A stretch of DNA of 64,000 nucleotides. It comes from Phellopilus nigrolimitatus (taxonomy: Eukaryota > Basidiomycota > Agaricomycetes > Hymenochaetales > Hymenochaetaceae). Positions within the stretch are counted from its first letter, which is position 1; every line of letters begins with the position of its first letter. The DNA is taken from positions 124,001-188,000 of the forward strand of contig JAJOHG010000008.1 in assembly GCA_021029095.1 (NCBI GenBank), in the 5' to 3' direction. The notes beneath the pieces are model-generated. The model was not told the origin of the DNA, did no database searches, and saw only the letters and a program-made list of their open reading frames with translations. This document shows, piece after piece, positions 44,660 to 56,300 of this stretch. The translations under genes and the position numbers were made by a program.

Positions 44660-45670
44660 GAATCAGTAGCACTTCGACACGGCTGGATTGATCGAATCTC
44701 TGCGTATTGCGAAATAAATGAGCAACTATGACATAGTGGGATTCGACTTGCCAGTCGATGTTTGCACTTTGTCAGACCGGACTCGGCCTCGGTGGGTTGC
44801 CTAGCAGACGTCATGTTGCAGTAGACTAATGATGCTGGTATGCATGTTTGCCCTTTGACCGTGGCGAGAACCTTGTGCATGCTTTGAGACAATGGGTCTT
44901 GCTGCATGGGGACATGGGCACCGAGAGAGCTGCACAATGCGATGTGACGATTTGCTATGCCGATATTCTGTTTTTCTCAATCCCAGATAACTCTCCTCCT
45001 TGTAAGTGCCCCGGAATGATTGACCCCTCGTTATGTGCCGCCGTCGTAGCGTGGACATGTCACCACGCATGCCTGGACGTGCGGACAGCATGAGTCGGAA
45101 AATAAGCCTGCAGGAGAACAGAGACCGTGAAGAAGCGCTTTGCGGGACTTGAGGTGCCATCGACAGATATGTATCTTTGACGAAAGGTGCGTTGCTCGTA
45201 TGGGTTTGCAATAAGCAGTGAGATTCGTGCGGAGACAGATTTGGCGCAGTCCGCAGTTCAATGGGATACAGAAGCATGGAGATACAAAGCTCGACATGGG
45301 AACGCGAGCTTCGCCGATTTGAATTCTTCGTATGTGAGAGAAGGAACAGCTTTCTTTCCGCGAAACGCGACTCTGTGCACGTAGGAGGCGCGACGATGGT
45401 TGAAGTTGAAGACGGGTACGTGGTATGTACATCGGCGGCGTAAAAGCTCCAACTGGTGTCGAGAAAGCAACAGAGACCGACTCGCGTGAGTCCGATTGTA
45501 AATGATGAATCGGAAAGTGCTCGAACATTGCAGCATGCCTCAGATGCCTTTGGATCTGTTCAAGAAAATCGACGAGCACAACGCTTACGTGGGACGCCCA
45601 AAAGGGTAACTGACGATCATCACGTTGTCGATTTTTTGTCAGCAGCGAAGAATATCAACAAAATCAACAA
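44660..45670 (+). repeat. Repeat block A, inverted copy at 60360-61335
   Basis: About 1 kb that recurs in reverse orientation on the right side of the central gene. Long stretches are identical: translated readings over 44848-45093 and 45187-45384 match residue for residue the opposite-strand readings over 60908-61153 and 60617-60814. Similarity fades at both outer ends. A further partial copy of its middle lies at about 45840-45930. The block contains no gene I recognise and no clear terminal repeats. Confidence 0.75.
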
Positions 45671-46029
45671 AGCTCTTGATCAGAATGGACGTTCAGCGCA
45701 ACTGCGAGACGGAGTAGCACCATTTCACGGAAGACTGATGTCGTTAAGGTCTTACAGAGCTTTCGGACGGACGACTGTAAATCTATGCCGACCTTCCGTT
45801 TTTCTCAATCCCAGACAACTCTTCTCCTTACACGCATCCCGGAATGATTGATCACTCGTTATGTGCCACCGTCGTAGCGTGGACATGTCACCACGTATGC
45901 CTGGACGTGAGGACAGTGGCATTCCCGCAGTTTGTTCCCTGATACCAGAGCAGACGCTTCGGGCTCCCGCCTAGAACCTTCAGCGCGCGCTACAGGAGTA
46001 TCGATCATGCATCCGCGGAAGCTACCGCT

Positions 46030-46560
46030 ACCCATGCAGACCAGACGCGCATCTCGCTCGAGAATCGTGAGAACCGCGGGAATGCGCGTCAGCAGGCGCT
46101 CGCAGAATGGGGCACTGGGAGCGGGAAGAGTCACTGATCGAAGTCCTACATGACTTGGATGGGTTGCATGACTGCAGGCGCACGGAGGACTCGGAGACTC
46201 AGGGTCCGCGGATTATTGTGCGAACAGGGCGCGAGCAGGCGACGTACGATGTTGCAAATCTCGTGTCGTCAGCCGAGTTCGCCAGCATTCTCTGGCTGCT
46301 CTTTGGCCTACCGAAGGACGCACCCGGCCTGCGCAACCCCGTTGGTATCGCCGCGTTTCTTTTCGAGTCCCTGTGCGTCTCTGGGAATCAGACACGACTC
46401 CGGACGTCTCTCTTACGATGGCATCCTGATACAGTGTTGTGCCTGTCACTGGCTCTGGTCAGAGACGTTGTCCGGGAATTGGCATTGGCTTCCCGCGTCA
46501 TCGAACGAAAACCATGGCTTTGTGCGGTCACTCGAAGACAAGTTCCAGCGAACATATAGA
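46030..46560 (+). pseudogene. Relic of an HPD-motif coiled-coil (NFKBIL1-like) protein
   Basis: Plus-strand reading that resembles the C-terminal module of the intact gene at 53390-57586: WEREESLIEVLHDLDGLHD, then GIAAFLFESLCVSGNQTRLR, then LLRWHPDTVLC with the HPD triad (near 46420), and a following helical segment. Upstream the frame is broken around 46030-46110, and the usual long charged helix is missing. The match is to the family pattern (fold-defining RWHPDxF and spacing), not a close copy of the intact gene. Likely an old gene fragment. Confidence 0.4.
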
Positions 46561-46817
46561 AATTGGTGTCAGCAATCTCCTTAAAAGGCAAAGCCACCGA
46601 TCATTCACTGACACGGCTTTGGCAACTGCCACGACGGTCAAATTGGGTCTAAGAGAAAGCCGCTGGCAATCCAGTGGCAGGCACAACACTGGCGAGCGAT
46701 ATATAAGTGCCCAAATCATGAATATGTTTTTCCCTTCCCCTTTCCTTCGCCAACCTGCAACTTTGATATCCAAGGCTCAGTTCCAGTGTCTTCTGACCGC
46801 GCAGTGATAGCTAATCC

Positions 46818-49703
46818 ATGTCTTCCGGGCCAAAGTTTCGACGACCCTTCTCTTTGCTACGAAAGGAGTCCTCTGCGGAAGACGAGTAAGTCCAGATTTT
46901 ACGATATTTTGACACATTCGACTGCTGACTGCTGACAACTGACAAGCCTCACTCTCTACACTGAGAGGCAAAATTGTTTGGTTCCACTTACTAGTTCTCC
47001 CTTTCTCGAAAAACCCGCTCCTCCTCCTATTGAAGTGAAAAAGAGGGTGAGTTAGCAGTCAGATTACGCCATAACCTGAATATCTAATTGCTCTATAGGA
47101 ATACCATCAAGACGAACTTAGAGTTTATGTGTCTGCTATCCCGTGGAGTGATCTGGTCCGTTCAAAAAACATTTCTGAATCTCTCCTCCTTTCCTCATGT
47201 CCTGGTTTTCTTGGTTTGTTTCTAGCTTTTAGAGATTGCTATGACAACCACTTTCGCGAGCCTAACGTAGGTTTTGACTTGCTAGAAACAGAAGTGACAT
47301 GTCTTACATGTTTGTTTTAGAGATGGGACTCCGATTCTTCAAGGATCGGTATTAGTGGATTTCATTGCAATGCGCAAAGCCTCAATTAATTTCAGTTGAT
47401 TTTTTCCTTTCTTTACAGAGCGTATCTTCATACCTCAGCTTCTTCGCGATGGTATGGTGGGTATGGGCGAGTCAAGTAGCGTACAACGTGCGGTTTAGGC
47501 AGGCCGACTGGTTTCACCGCTTCTTCGTCTTTCTTCAGCTCCTTGTTTTCTGCGCGTTAGCAACATTCACGAACAACTTCGACATAACCAATGGCATCAC
47601 GAACGAAACAAACGAGCAAAGACTTATGACGCAGCTTCAGCTCGCGAACTTCGCGTCGCACCAGGACATTGCGGTTGCTAATTTCCGGAGTAGCCGGTTG
47701 CCGACGTTGAACGCCAGGGGTATTTCACTGACGATGGCGTTTAGTCGGCTTGTACTTCTTGTACAGTACGCCCATGGTAAGTGCGGTCAATGCTAAAAAT
47801 GTTTTATGGTCTCTGGCTAATGCTGACTGTCCTATCCCAGCTCTGTGGCACGTTCCGCGCGAAGACGCAATTCTAGGAAACGGACGCCGTGCTCATCGTT
47901 CCGCATTCTTTGTGCACATTGGCTCGCTTGCCTTTTCATCTGTTTTCTACTTTGTTGCGTATGGTGTCATCGGGAAGAATCCCTCTAAGGCACACCAAAT
48001 CGCAAAGCTGTTCCTCTGGTACATCCCAATCATTGTTGAAGTCACTGCACACTTCGTTGCGGCGACAGTACCTGGCCGCGTGCGCTACCCGGCTGTGGAA
48101 ATCTACAAGCGCAGCTCGACAGTGTTCATCATCATCCTCGGCGGCGGACTCGACACGATCACGCAAGGGTTCCAGTACATTGTCGGGAATGTTTCGAATG
48201 GCTGGGAACATATCGGCCTGATCCTCTGCGCTGCGATAATTTTCATCTTGTTGTTTACACTGTACTTCGAAATGAGTGAGGGAGACAAGCTTGGGAGCCG
48301 GCGCGCGCTCGGGCTGTTCTTTTTCCACTACTTTTACTTGTCGGCGCTCATCATTACGCTGCAAGGTATTTCCGCTATGCTCAGAGTCGGTGTAAGTTCC
48401 GAACTACCTTCTCCAATTCGTCCTTTTCTCAAACTCGTCATCCTTTCAGAACATCGACAACGCTCTGGAGACTCATTTCCAGTTTGTCAAGGATAGCTCT
48501 ACATTGATGACCAACAAGGGCTTCGGCGTGTACCTGGATGAGAGCGACTACTCTGACGACCTTGTCTACTCGCTAAACAAACCTGGTATTGCTCTAACGT
48601 CGCTTCTGGAGTTTATGAATTACGGAATCGATGCAGCGGTGATTGCGAGCGACACTTCACTTCCGTATAATTATCTGCTTCAAGCAGATATTGTTGTTAT
48701 GGCGACCATTTTAAATGTGAGTCGCGCCGCAAGCGCGATTAAATCTTCTTTCAAAGAGAATACCAAGGTGCTGATACCAGAACTCGCGACTTCCGTATGG
48801 ACAGAACTTCCACGCACTATCCGATGACGATTCCCTACTACTCGCAAAAATGAATGCATTCAGCGACAACGACGCATCGAACTACACAGAGGTCAACAAC
48901 GGCACGTACCAAGACATCATTGGGGAGGTGTTCACGTCAAATGCGACGCCTGCATTGTGGTTCTATGCGGCCGGAGGCTCCGTGCTTGTTTCGCTCGCGT
49001 TGATGTGTCTGCTCAACCGCTGGCCAAGAGGCAAGTTTTTTTTTTTTTTCCCTTTCCTACTTCCATTTCTGTTCCTTTTTTTGATTGTTAATGATTTTCT
49101 TTTAAACTGTTCGTTTTCCGCGCTATCGTTGCAACTGCGATTGGTCATCGATTTAAAATCTGCGAAACATTAAATAGATAGATACGAATGGGGCCAGACT
49201 ATCAGCAGACTTGTTCTCGGAATTGTGGTGATCGCTTTTTCTGCGCTGGACATACATGCATCGAGCGATGTAATCGACGACAACTTCAAGTACAAAGGAT
49301 CGAGGATCTGGTACCTGGCTGCTCATTCCTGGGTGTAAGTACATTAGTCGTTCTTATTTGTTCTTGATTCGCAGCTAATGCTCGGTATCGTGAACCAAAA
49401 ACAGACTCCCTCCTTATGCGCTTGCACTCATCACCGAGCAGATAATTGAATTCGTACGTCACCCTTCCTTCCTCCTTTTTCCAGACGCCTCTCCCGTCAA
49501 ACCCCGGCAGTATTGTTGTAATTATGGTTAATGCCCGTCTATATCTCTAGGTCTTGTTGTATCTGGCCGTTAAAGCGTATAAGCTCGAGGGTTTCTCCGT
49601 CTTTTGGAGGCGGGTTCCGCGATTACGGCCATATGCGCCCACAGGCTCCGCCAATCCTTCGAACTCTGCGCATGTGGTCGGCGTGCACGAGAATCATGCA
49701 TAA
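46818..49703 (+). CDS. LtrA-like multi-pass membrane protein, copy 2
   Basis: Multi-exon plus-strand gene. The start is the ATG at 46818 (MSSGPKFRRPFSLLRKESS) before a GTAAGT donor, and later exons join in frame: LYTERQNCLVPLTSSPFLE, EYHQDELRVYVSAIPWSDL, LLEIAMTTTFASLT, DGTPILQGS, then a long membrane region with YLSFFAMVWWVWASQVAYNV, NARGISLTMAFSRLVLLVQY, KLFLWYIPIIVEVTAHF and IILGGGLDTITQGFQY. The core matches fungal proteins related to bacterial low-temperature-requirement A, of unclear function. After LLNRWPR the donor reads GCAAGT, a GC-AG intron, to YEWGQTISRLVLGI. The last exon (VLLYLAVKAYKLEGFSVFWR) stops at TAA 49701-49703, where copy 3 has GAA and continues for a further tail. Copy 2 therefore lacks about 50-70 C-terminal residues, probably outside the membrane. 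Confidence 0.6.
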
Positions 49704-49849
49704 CATCAGATCCTGTTCAACCCATACGACGTGTATGCTGAGAAGACGGAGTACATCCCGATGACAAGCCCGCCTGCTTCAATGAACTCATCCGACCATG
49801 CGCGCTTCGACTTGGCGGACACGAGCAGGCGCTACGATGTTGAACTTGA

Positions 49850-50670
49850 AGACAGGTACGTTGGCTGCGGAAAAACATTAGGTGGTATTGATAAAAGCAA
49901 TAGAGACCGTGACAATACTCGCGTGAGTCCGACCTTGAAAATTTCATGTCGGAAAGTGCGCGAACGTTGCAGCATGCCTCAGATGCCTCTCGATCTGTTC
50001 AAGAAGATCGACGACGAGCACTGCGCTTACGCGAGACGCCCAAATGGGTAAACTGACAATCATCACGTTGTCAATCGTTTGTCAGCAGCGAAGAATATTA
50101 AGGAAATCTGAAAACTGGAGAAGCAGAATGGATACATATTCTGCGCAACTATAAGATGGACGAACACCATTTCACAGAAGAATTATACCGACAAGGACTT
50201 GCAGAACTTGCGGACGGACAAGTAAATCTGTTGCCTCCTTCTCAGCCTGAACGTGCACTCTTCAGTCGATGATCACGAATATGTTCACTGTAGCATTACA
50301 AAGCACCACGCGCGTGGCTGTTAGCATGTAACATGGCATGTCTTACGCGGCGCAAGCATTCAGTCATTTTACTAATAATTCGAGTAATACACACTGGACT
50401 GTACCTGAGTGCAATTTTGGATACTTATCCAGAATTCCAGAATTTGAAATTACAAACGGCGAGAATGTAAAATGGCTATGACGCCGACTGTGGGAATTGT
50501 GTAGACTCTCTGAGAAGGGTTAGGAAGGTGAAGTTCATGCAAAGCAATAGCGCAAATGTGAATAGACAGAGCTCCCAAAGTAAGCCGGATTCCCATCCGG
50601 TATATGCAATGTGCAGCAGGAGCACGGATGCAGGTCCGCGAAAGCACCTAACGTTCGGGCATGCTTCAGA
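49850..50670 (+). repeat. Repeat block B, inverted copy at 59755-60450
   Basis: Similar in reverse orientation to 59755-60450 along most of its length, for instance in the stretch around the GATTCCCATCCGGTAT sequence near 50590. Its left 250 bp also resemble 45400-45790. A reading near 49970-50050 (MPQMPLDLFKKIDDEH) recurs in each copy but is short and unassigned. Confidence 0.7.
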
Positions 50671-50714
50671 TAGTTAGTCTGAACTTAGCAGACTTGTACA
50701 ATATAAAAGAGCGA

Positions 50715-50773
50715 ATCGAATAGGTTGTCTTCTCCCCATACAAATTGTATGGGGAGAAGACAACCTATTCGAT
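50715..50773. repeat. 59-bp near-perfect palindrome
   Basis: Two 29-bp arms (50715-50743 and 50745-50773) are exact reverse complements around a single A at 50744. The arm has ATCGAATAGGTTGTC at its outer edge. It would form a long hairpin in single-stranded DNA or RNA. It is absent from the matching place in the right arm (near 59750), so it was either inserted on the left or lost on the right. Confidence 0.9.
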
Positions 50774-50852
50774 CTACAATTACGACTGCTGTAACAGCTC
50801 GTACATTTCCTATTTTCAAGACACTTACTAGGAAGCAGAGACATAGAAAATA

Positions 50853-51254
50853 ATGCCGGATTCTGAATTTGATTTAACACTCGACGAGTTGGGTCCGGAC
50901 TATACTGCAGCTTTGGACAATATACAACGTGAGAGAGATGGAAGAACGGTGCCTTAGAATCCTGAAAATCCGGAAATCCTGGAGAATCTGAAAGCGAGTA
51001 AGTCTTTGCCTGTCATTGAGAAAACCCTTTCCCAAGTTTTTCTTATTGCTTTTATTCATTCGCATCGAACATAGTTGGCAGCAGTGGGCTACAGAATCAA
51101 GATCGACCTATCGAACAAGGAGAACCTGCTTTATAGGGTGAAATTCGTTGGTAACGGAATGCCTGACCGACCGATGCGCGGTGAACTCAACTGGGCCCAG
51201 ATTGTCAACGAAGTCGTGCCCAAATTTATCACAGAACAGAATCCGCACATGTAA
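50853..51254 (+). pseudogene. Small unknown gene, left copy, with nonsense codon
   Basis: Two exons: ATG at 50853 (MPDSEFDLTLDELGPDYTAA), a GTAAGT donor near 50999, and a second exon after about 51074 reading IKIDLSNKENLLYRVKFVGN and ELNWAQIVNEVVPKF to the TAA at 51252-51254. An in-frame TAG (50955-50957) interrupts exon 1 where the inverted right copy (59225-59650) reads on through PADPENPEL. The shared core is KENLLY, then NW/TWxxIVNxxVPxFI. I do not recognise the family. It lies inside the inverted duplication. Confidence 0.45.
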
Positions 51255-51562
51255 GGAGCGAAGGGAAAGGTATTTCGGACAGGGGAAGTTGTTTCTTTAA
51301 GGGTCAGGCTACTAGAGAAAGAACCTTGTCTTATCCCAGATGTATTATTGTGGCAGAAAAACAGTTCATCAGAGAAACGACCAATCGACCCATGCGCGGT
51401 TTGCTGTCTGCTACCATATAGAAGCAAATACAGCTACGGTGCTGTACTCTATCCGAATTTTCGAAATGGCGAGAGGCAGAGAACAACTATCAGAGAAGAC
51501 GATCGAGAGAAAGGGTGAGCCACGTCATGTAATATCTGGAGTCGCGGGTAGGTAGTACGCAC

Positions 51563-51780
51563 ATGTCAGGATTACGTACGCCTGAAACCCGCCCAACGCG
51601 CTCCCGCAGCGTGTCCCGACGGAACTGCTCCTGCTGCTTGAGTGCTTGCTCCTCCTGGCGGCAGAGCCACCCCGCCTCGGACAGTGGCACGCTGTGTGTG
51701 TGTGTGTGTGTGTGTATGAGCCCGGACCTCCCGACGTGGGCGAGGGCCGGTCTCAGAGCTGGGTCCCGCATTGTTAACAA
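51563..51780 (-). pseudogene. Captured fragment of the central coiled-coil gene
   Basis: The minus-strand reading PLSEAGWLCRQEEQALKQQE and QFRRDTLR matches the intact gene's PLSEAEWVRRQQEQARKQQE and QFRRDTLR (encoded near 57085-57170). The fragment also carries a (GT)n run at about 51690-51715, giving a HTHTHTHT reading in place of the gene's THSS. It interrupts the similarity between the left and right arms (the match resumes near 51775), so it was probably copied into the left arm after the duplication. Confidence 0.65.
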
Positions 51781-52600
51781 CGTCGTTTGCCAAATTTTAT
51801 TAGAACTGTTCCGTTGTTCAGTGAAGTGAAGTGAAGAGGAAAAGACATTGCGCGAAGGATAATAGTGGAGAGACTGTTTTGAGGGTGCGGCATGATTTAA
51901 TAAAGAAACAAAAAATCTTGTTCTATTCCAGAAAGTAGATTGCGATAGATGCGCGCCACCGACTGTCTGTCAGAGAAAAGTCGATCCATGTGCGGTTCGC
52001 GGTCTGCTATCATACATAATAAACATAGATATAGAGTATAGAGCCATGGGAACTCAAAATGCGTTTCCTCAGTTGCAATAGATCGGCTGAGCGGCGTTGA
52101 ATTGAGTTATTCGTACGTGAGAAAGGGGTTTATCTTCCGTCCCACTGAAGGCGATTTTGTGTACGTAGAACACACTTTGCTTTAGATCGAGGACGGTGCA
52201 TTGATGGCACTGGAGGTAGTGGTGGGGAGCAGAGGAGACGGTCATGTGGGGTATTTACAGTCGCGAGTATATCTGATCACTGAACTCCTCCATGGACAAC
52301 TTCATAGATGGGGTTCGCATTCAAGATGGTAAGAAGTTCTGGTTCCGCGCTCGCGGTGGAAGTCCGGGGTAGAGAAATAGACTAGTTCCGTCGTGCCGCG
52401 TTTCTCCCAGAAGAGCTGAGACAATAAATCGGGGCCAAGATTGACGCCGGGCCCGCCAGCGACTGGTGCCAGTGCCACAGCGGAGGAAACTCATCGATAG
52501 CTACCAGAGTTGCAGTTCAGCCGATGTCCCCTTTTTCGAAATGCGCTGGACCTGTCTCTCATGCACGTTGGGTTAGACGCAGAAGCCAGGATGCCATTGA
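51780..52600 (+). repeat. Repeat block D, inverted copy at 58470-59260
   Basis: About 0.8 kb with high similarity, by eye mostly single-base differences, to the reverse complement of 58470-59260. Shared stretches include the sequence around GACAATAAATCGGGGCCAAG near 52420-52440. No gene is recognised within it. Together with blocks A-C it forms the inverted arms around the central gene. Confidence 0.75.
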
Positions 52601-53389
52601 CCGTGATAGTTTCTTTCCCTAGTAGATCGTCTCAGCAGATCGTAAAGAGGGGTGAGGGAAGGCGAAGAGTAGGGGGGTGTACACGATGCACGAGCACGTG
52701 CTTTGGGATCTAGGCTAGACAGAACGGCTCTAGTAGATATGCCGGATGAAGAAGTGTGCAGTTACATAATTCTCTTTAGAAACCTTCGTGAGAAGAATTG
52801 TTGACTGTTTGTGTTACGGCCCGTCACAGATAAGCTCTATTTGGATGTGTCAATCATCTGCTTTTAGCAGACTGTACCCAAATATAGAAGGAGATACATT
52901 ATTTACACATATTTGTCGTGTATTTTGGGCAGCCGAGAGCGTGCAGCTTGCCTGGTCAGTCTCGACTCTCGACGTCGTCGTCCTCGACGAGCAACCCCTC
53001 CATCCCAACACGCGCCGCATGTTTTTCTAGCTTTTCGCTTTTCTTTTTTTCATCTTGGATTTTACTTGCATTTCGCTCTCTGTGTTTATCTCTCTCTGTG
53101 TCTTCGTTCTTTGCTATCCGGCTGCAGCTGCCGCACACGCACGCACGCACGCACGCACGCGTCCGACTCCAAGTCCTCGCGCCTGCCGCCGCCCTTCGAG
53201 CTGCCGACGTACAGTGTGCACCGAGTGTATCACGCAGTAAGTACTTATTATTAATTGGTCGCTCGCCAGCCAGGTGCCAGGCCGCGTGTGCTTACTTCAC
53301 TTTGGCCCAAGCGTTCTTCGAGCTCTTCTCTCCTACTTGCCACCTAATCCATCGCTTTCCTATATACGGTCCGCACCCCGCGCTGCTTC
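52601..53389. other. Promoter and leader of the central gene; (ACGC)n run
   Basis: This stretch precedes the ATG at 53390 and should contain its promoter. An ACGC tetranucleotide run lies at about 53138-53162, next to a pyrimidine-rich stretch (53030-53110). No clear TATA box. A short leader intron is possible, as several GTAAGT-like sites occur near 53237. Confidence 0.4.
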
Positions 53390-56300
53390 ATGGCAACTAT
53401 GACCCAGATGCCGTCCACCCCAGGCGCAGGCCCGAGCTCCGCCGGAGCGACGAACACAACGCCGACATCCCTCCCGTCCGCGGGCGCCGACGATCAAGGC
53501 GGCGAGGACGAATGGCTGCGCGACTTCCGCGCCGAGCTCGACGGTCACCTCGCCGATCGCATGCATGAGCTCGATGCGCAGGCCGAAGAGGAGTACTTGC
53601 GCGCGTCTGCTGCCCTCGAGACCGCCGCCGCCGCGCCCCACCGCGACCGCGCGGAGGTCGAGTCCCAGCGTGTGCGCCTGCGCGGCATGTTCGAGGCGCA
53701 GAAGCGACGGATAAGACGCATGCTCGAGGCCGAGGAGAAGGGCCTCATCGAGCGCGAGCGCAACCTGCGCAAGCTCTCCATGGGCGACGGCGCGGACTCC
53801 CCGGAGATCACCGCCGCGCTCATCCGCGAGCAGGAGGCTATTCTGCGCACCTTCCGCCCCCAGGGCGCATCGGCCGGTCAGCTCGCGCACCCCTCGGCGC
53901 CCCCGACGCCGTCGCACACACCGTCGCGTGCCGCGAGCAAGCCGAAGCCTGCTGTTTGGGTTCCCCCGCAGCTGGAGACGGAGCCCGCCCGTACGTCCTC
54001 TCAACGCTCTGTCCACCCAGCTGCGCCCAATCTCAGTCGGCGGGACAGCAGCGGCTCCCAGAGCAGCAGCAGTGTCGTCCATTCGACGTACCCCACGGCC
54101 TATCAGCCCGCATGGATTGCCGACAGTTTCCACGCGGAACCGGACGACATCATCGCTGAGGGCGAGACGGAGAACGAGGAGGAGGAGGATACTGAGGACG
54201 ACAACGAATACGAAGGTGACGACGACGAAGACGACGACGACGAGGAGGGCATGACAGAGGACGACGTCCCGGCTTTCGCGGCGGAGCGCTCGTTCGGCGT
54301 CGTAGGCAATGTCCCTGTGAAGAGCGCGCCGCTCAACATCATCCACTCCGATCGCCGGCGCGGGGGCGGCGCAGACAGGAGCACCCCACTCGCTTCGACC
54401 ACCATCTCTGGCGCACACAGCTTCTGGAAACCCAGTCTCGAGAACATACGTGGCCCGACCGCTCCCCAGACGCGAGCGGTCCCGATCCCGATCCCCCTGC
54501 CCACGCTTCCGCAGCGGCGCACGTCGACGACGAGGCCTCCCACCCACGCTCTTACTGACGCCCAGGCACGCGAGGCGGCAGCGCTGCGAGAGGCAGACCG
54601 CCCCTGGGAGGCGCACGAAAGCGCACGTGCCAAGTCAGGTGCCGGGTTGCCGTCGAGCGCAAGTGCGTCCGCGTCCCCGCCCGTCCGCTCGGGCCTGTCT
54701 GCATCAGCTGTATCGTCTATCCCCGTTCCGACTCCTGTTTCCGTAGCCACTCAACGCACTCCAGAGCCAGGCTCGGCAGCATCCCTGACAAGCAGCTTCC
54801 GCGACGCGCCGACGCAGATCTGGCGGCCCAAAGAGAACACCAAGCTGGGTGAGTCCTCGCCGACGACAACGCGGGCCTCCGGTTCATCGATCTCTCGCCC
54901 ACGAAACGACAGTGAGACAAGCGTGGGTCGCGGCGAACGCTCGCGCTCGCCCGCGCGGCGCGTCTCCTTACAATCCCAGCCAAGCTTAGGCTTGGGCTCG
55001 AGCCCGAGTCCGAAGATGTCGTTGCCTGTGCCCACGCCTGCACCCTCTCGACTCTCGCCAGTTCCCACACTCGATGCAGCGGTGCCTCCGCCTCCCGCGC
55101 CCCCGCCTCACTCCTCGCCATTTCTTCCCGCGAAACGTAATTCTTCACCCGCACCGATATCGATGCCCATGCCCTCGCCCTCCATATATGCGCGACGCCA
55201 GTCGTCCCCACAGCCGCTCTCGCGTTTCCCGACTGAGATCGCGGAGGAGTCCTCGCGTACAAACCGCTTCGGCACTGGGCCGCGGCGGCCGCACCGCGAA
55301 GAACCACCCGAGTCCGAATCTGACCCCTTGATGCCTACCGCTTCCCCTGCGTCGGGCATGAGACGTGCACGCGATTCTCCCTCTGCGTCGGTTCTATCGA
55401 AACGGCTGGCAGAGGAGGAGCGTGAGAAGGAGAAGGAGAAGGAGCGGCAGGCGGAGCGCGAGGAGGCGCTCGAGCGGCAGCTCGACGAGCTGCGCCAGCG
55501 CGAGGATGTGCAGCGTGCGCGTGAGGAGCAGCTCACGGCGCAGCAGCGCCGGCGCGAAACCGAGCTGCGCGAACAGCAGCGCAAGGAGGCGGAGACGCTA
55601 CGCAAGCGGGAGGCCGAGCTCGCGGAGCAGCAGCGCGTGCGGCAGGCGGACCTCGCGGAGCAGAAGCGGTTGCGGGAAGCTGAGCTCGCGGAGCAGCGCC
55701 GGCTGAAGGAGGCGATGCTCCTAAGGGAGGCAGAGCTTACTGAGCAACAGCGCCGGCGCGAGGCGGAGCTCACCGAGCAGCAGCTCAAGCGAGAGGCAGA
55801 GCTCACTGCGCAGCAGCGGAAACGCGAGGCGGAGCTCGCAGAGCAGCTTGCAGAGCAGCAGCGCGAGCTCGCGGAGGTGCAGCGGAAGAAGGACGAGGAG
55901 CTGCATGCGAAAATGGAGGAGCTCAAGCGCCATCAACGCGAGCTCGCGGAGCAGCAGCGACGGCGGGAGGAAGCCGAGGCGGCGGAGCAGCGCCGGCGGA
56001 AGGCAGAGGAAGCGCTGGCGGAGGAACAGCGACGGAAGGAGGAGGCGCTGCGCGAGGAGGAGGAGAAGCTGAACCGCCAGAATTGGGAGCTGCGCCAGCG
56101 CGAGGACGCGCTGGCGCGCCGGAAGAAGGAGGAGGAGCTGCGCATGCGCGAAGAGGACCTCGAGCGCCGCCGCCGGGAGCTGCAGCAGCGCGAGGAGGAG
56201 CTGGCGCTCCGCGAAGAAGAGGATGCGCGCCGGCGAGAGGAGGACAAGATGAAGAAGGATAGGGAGGCTGCGGACCGTCAGCAAAGGGAAGAGGAAGAGC

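Noticed and set aside
53360..54616. 418-codon minus-strand frame
   Set aside because: Shadow of the GC-biased central coiled-coil gene on the other strand; low-complexity content without motifs.
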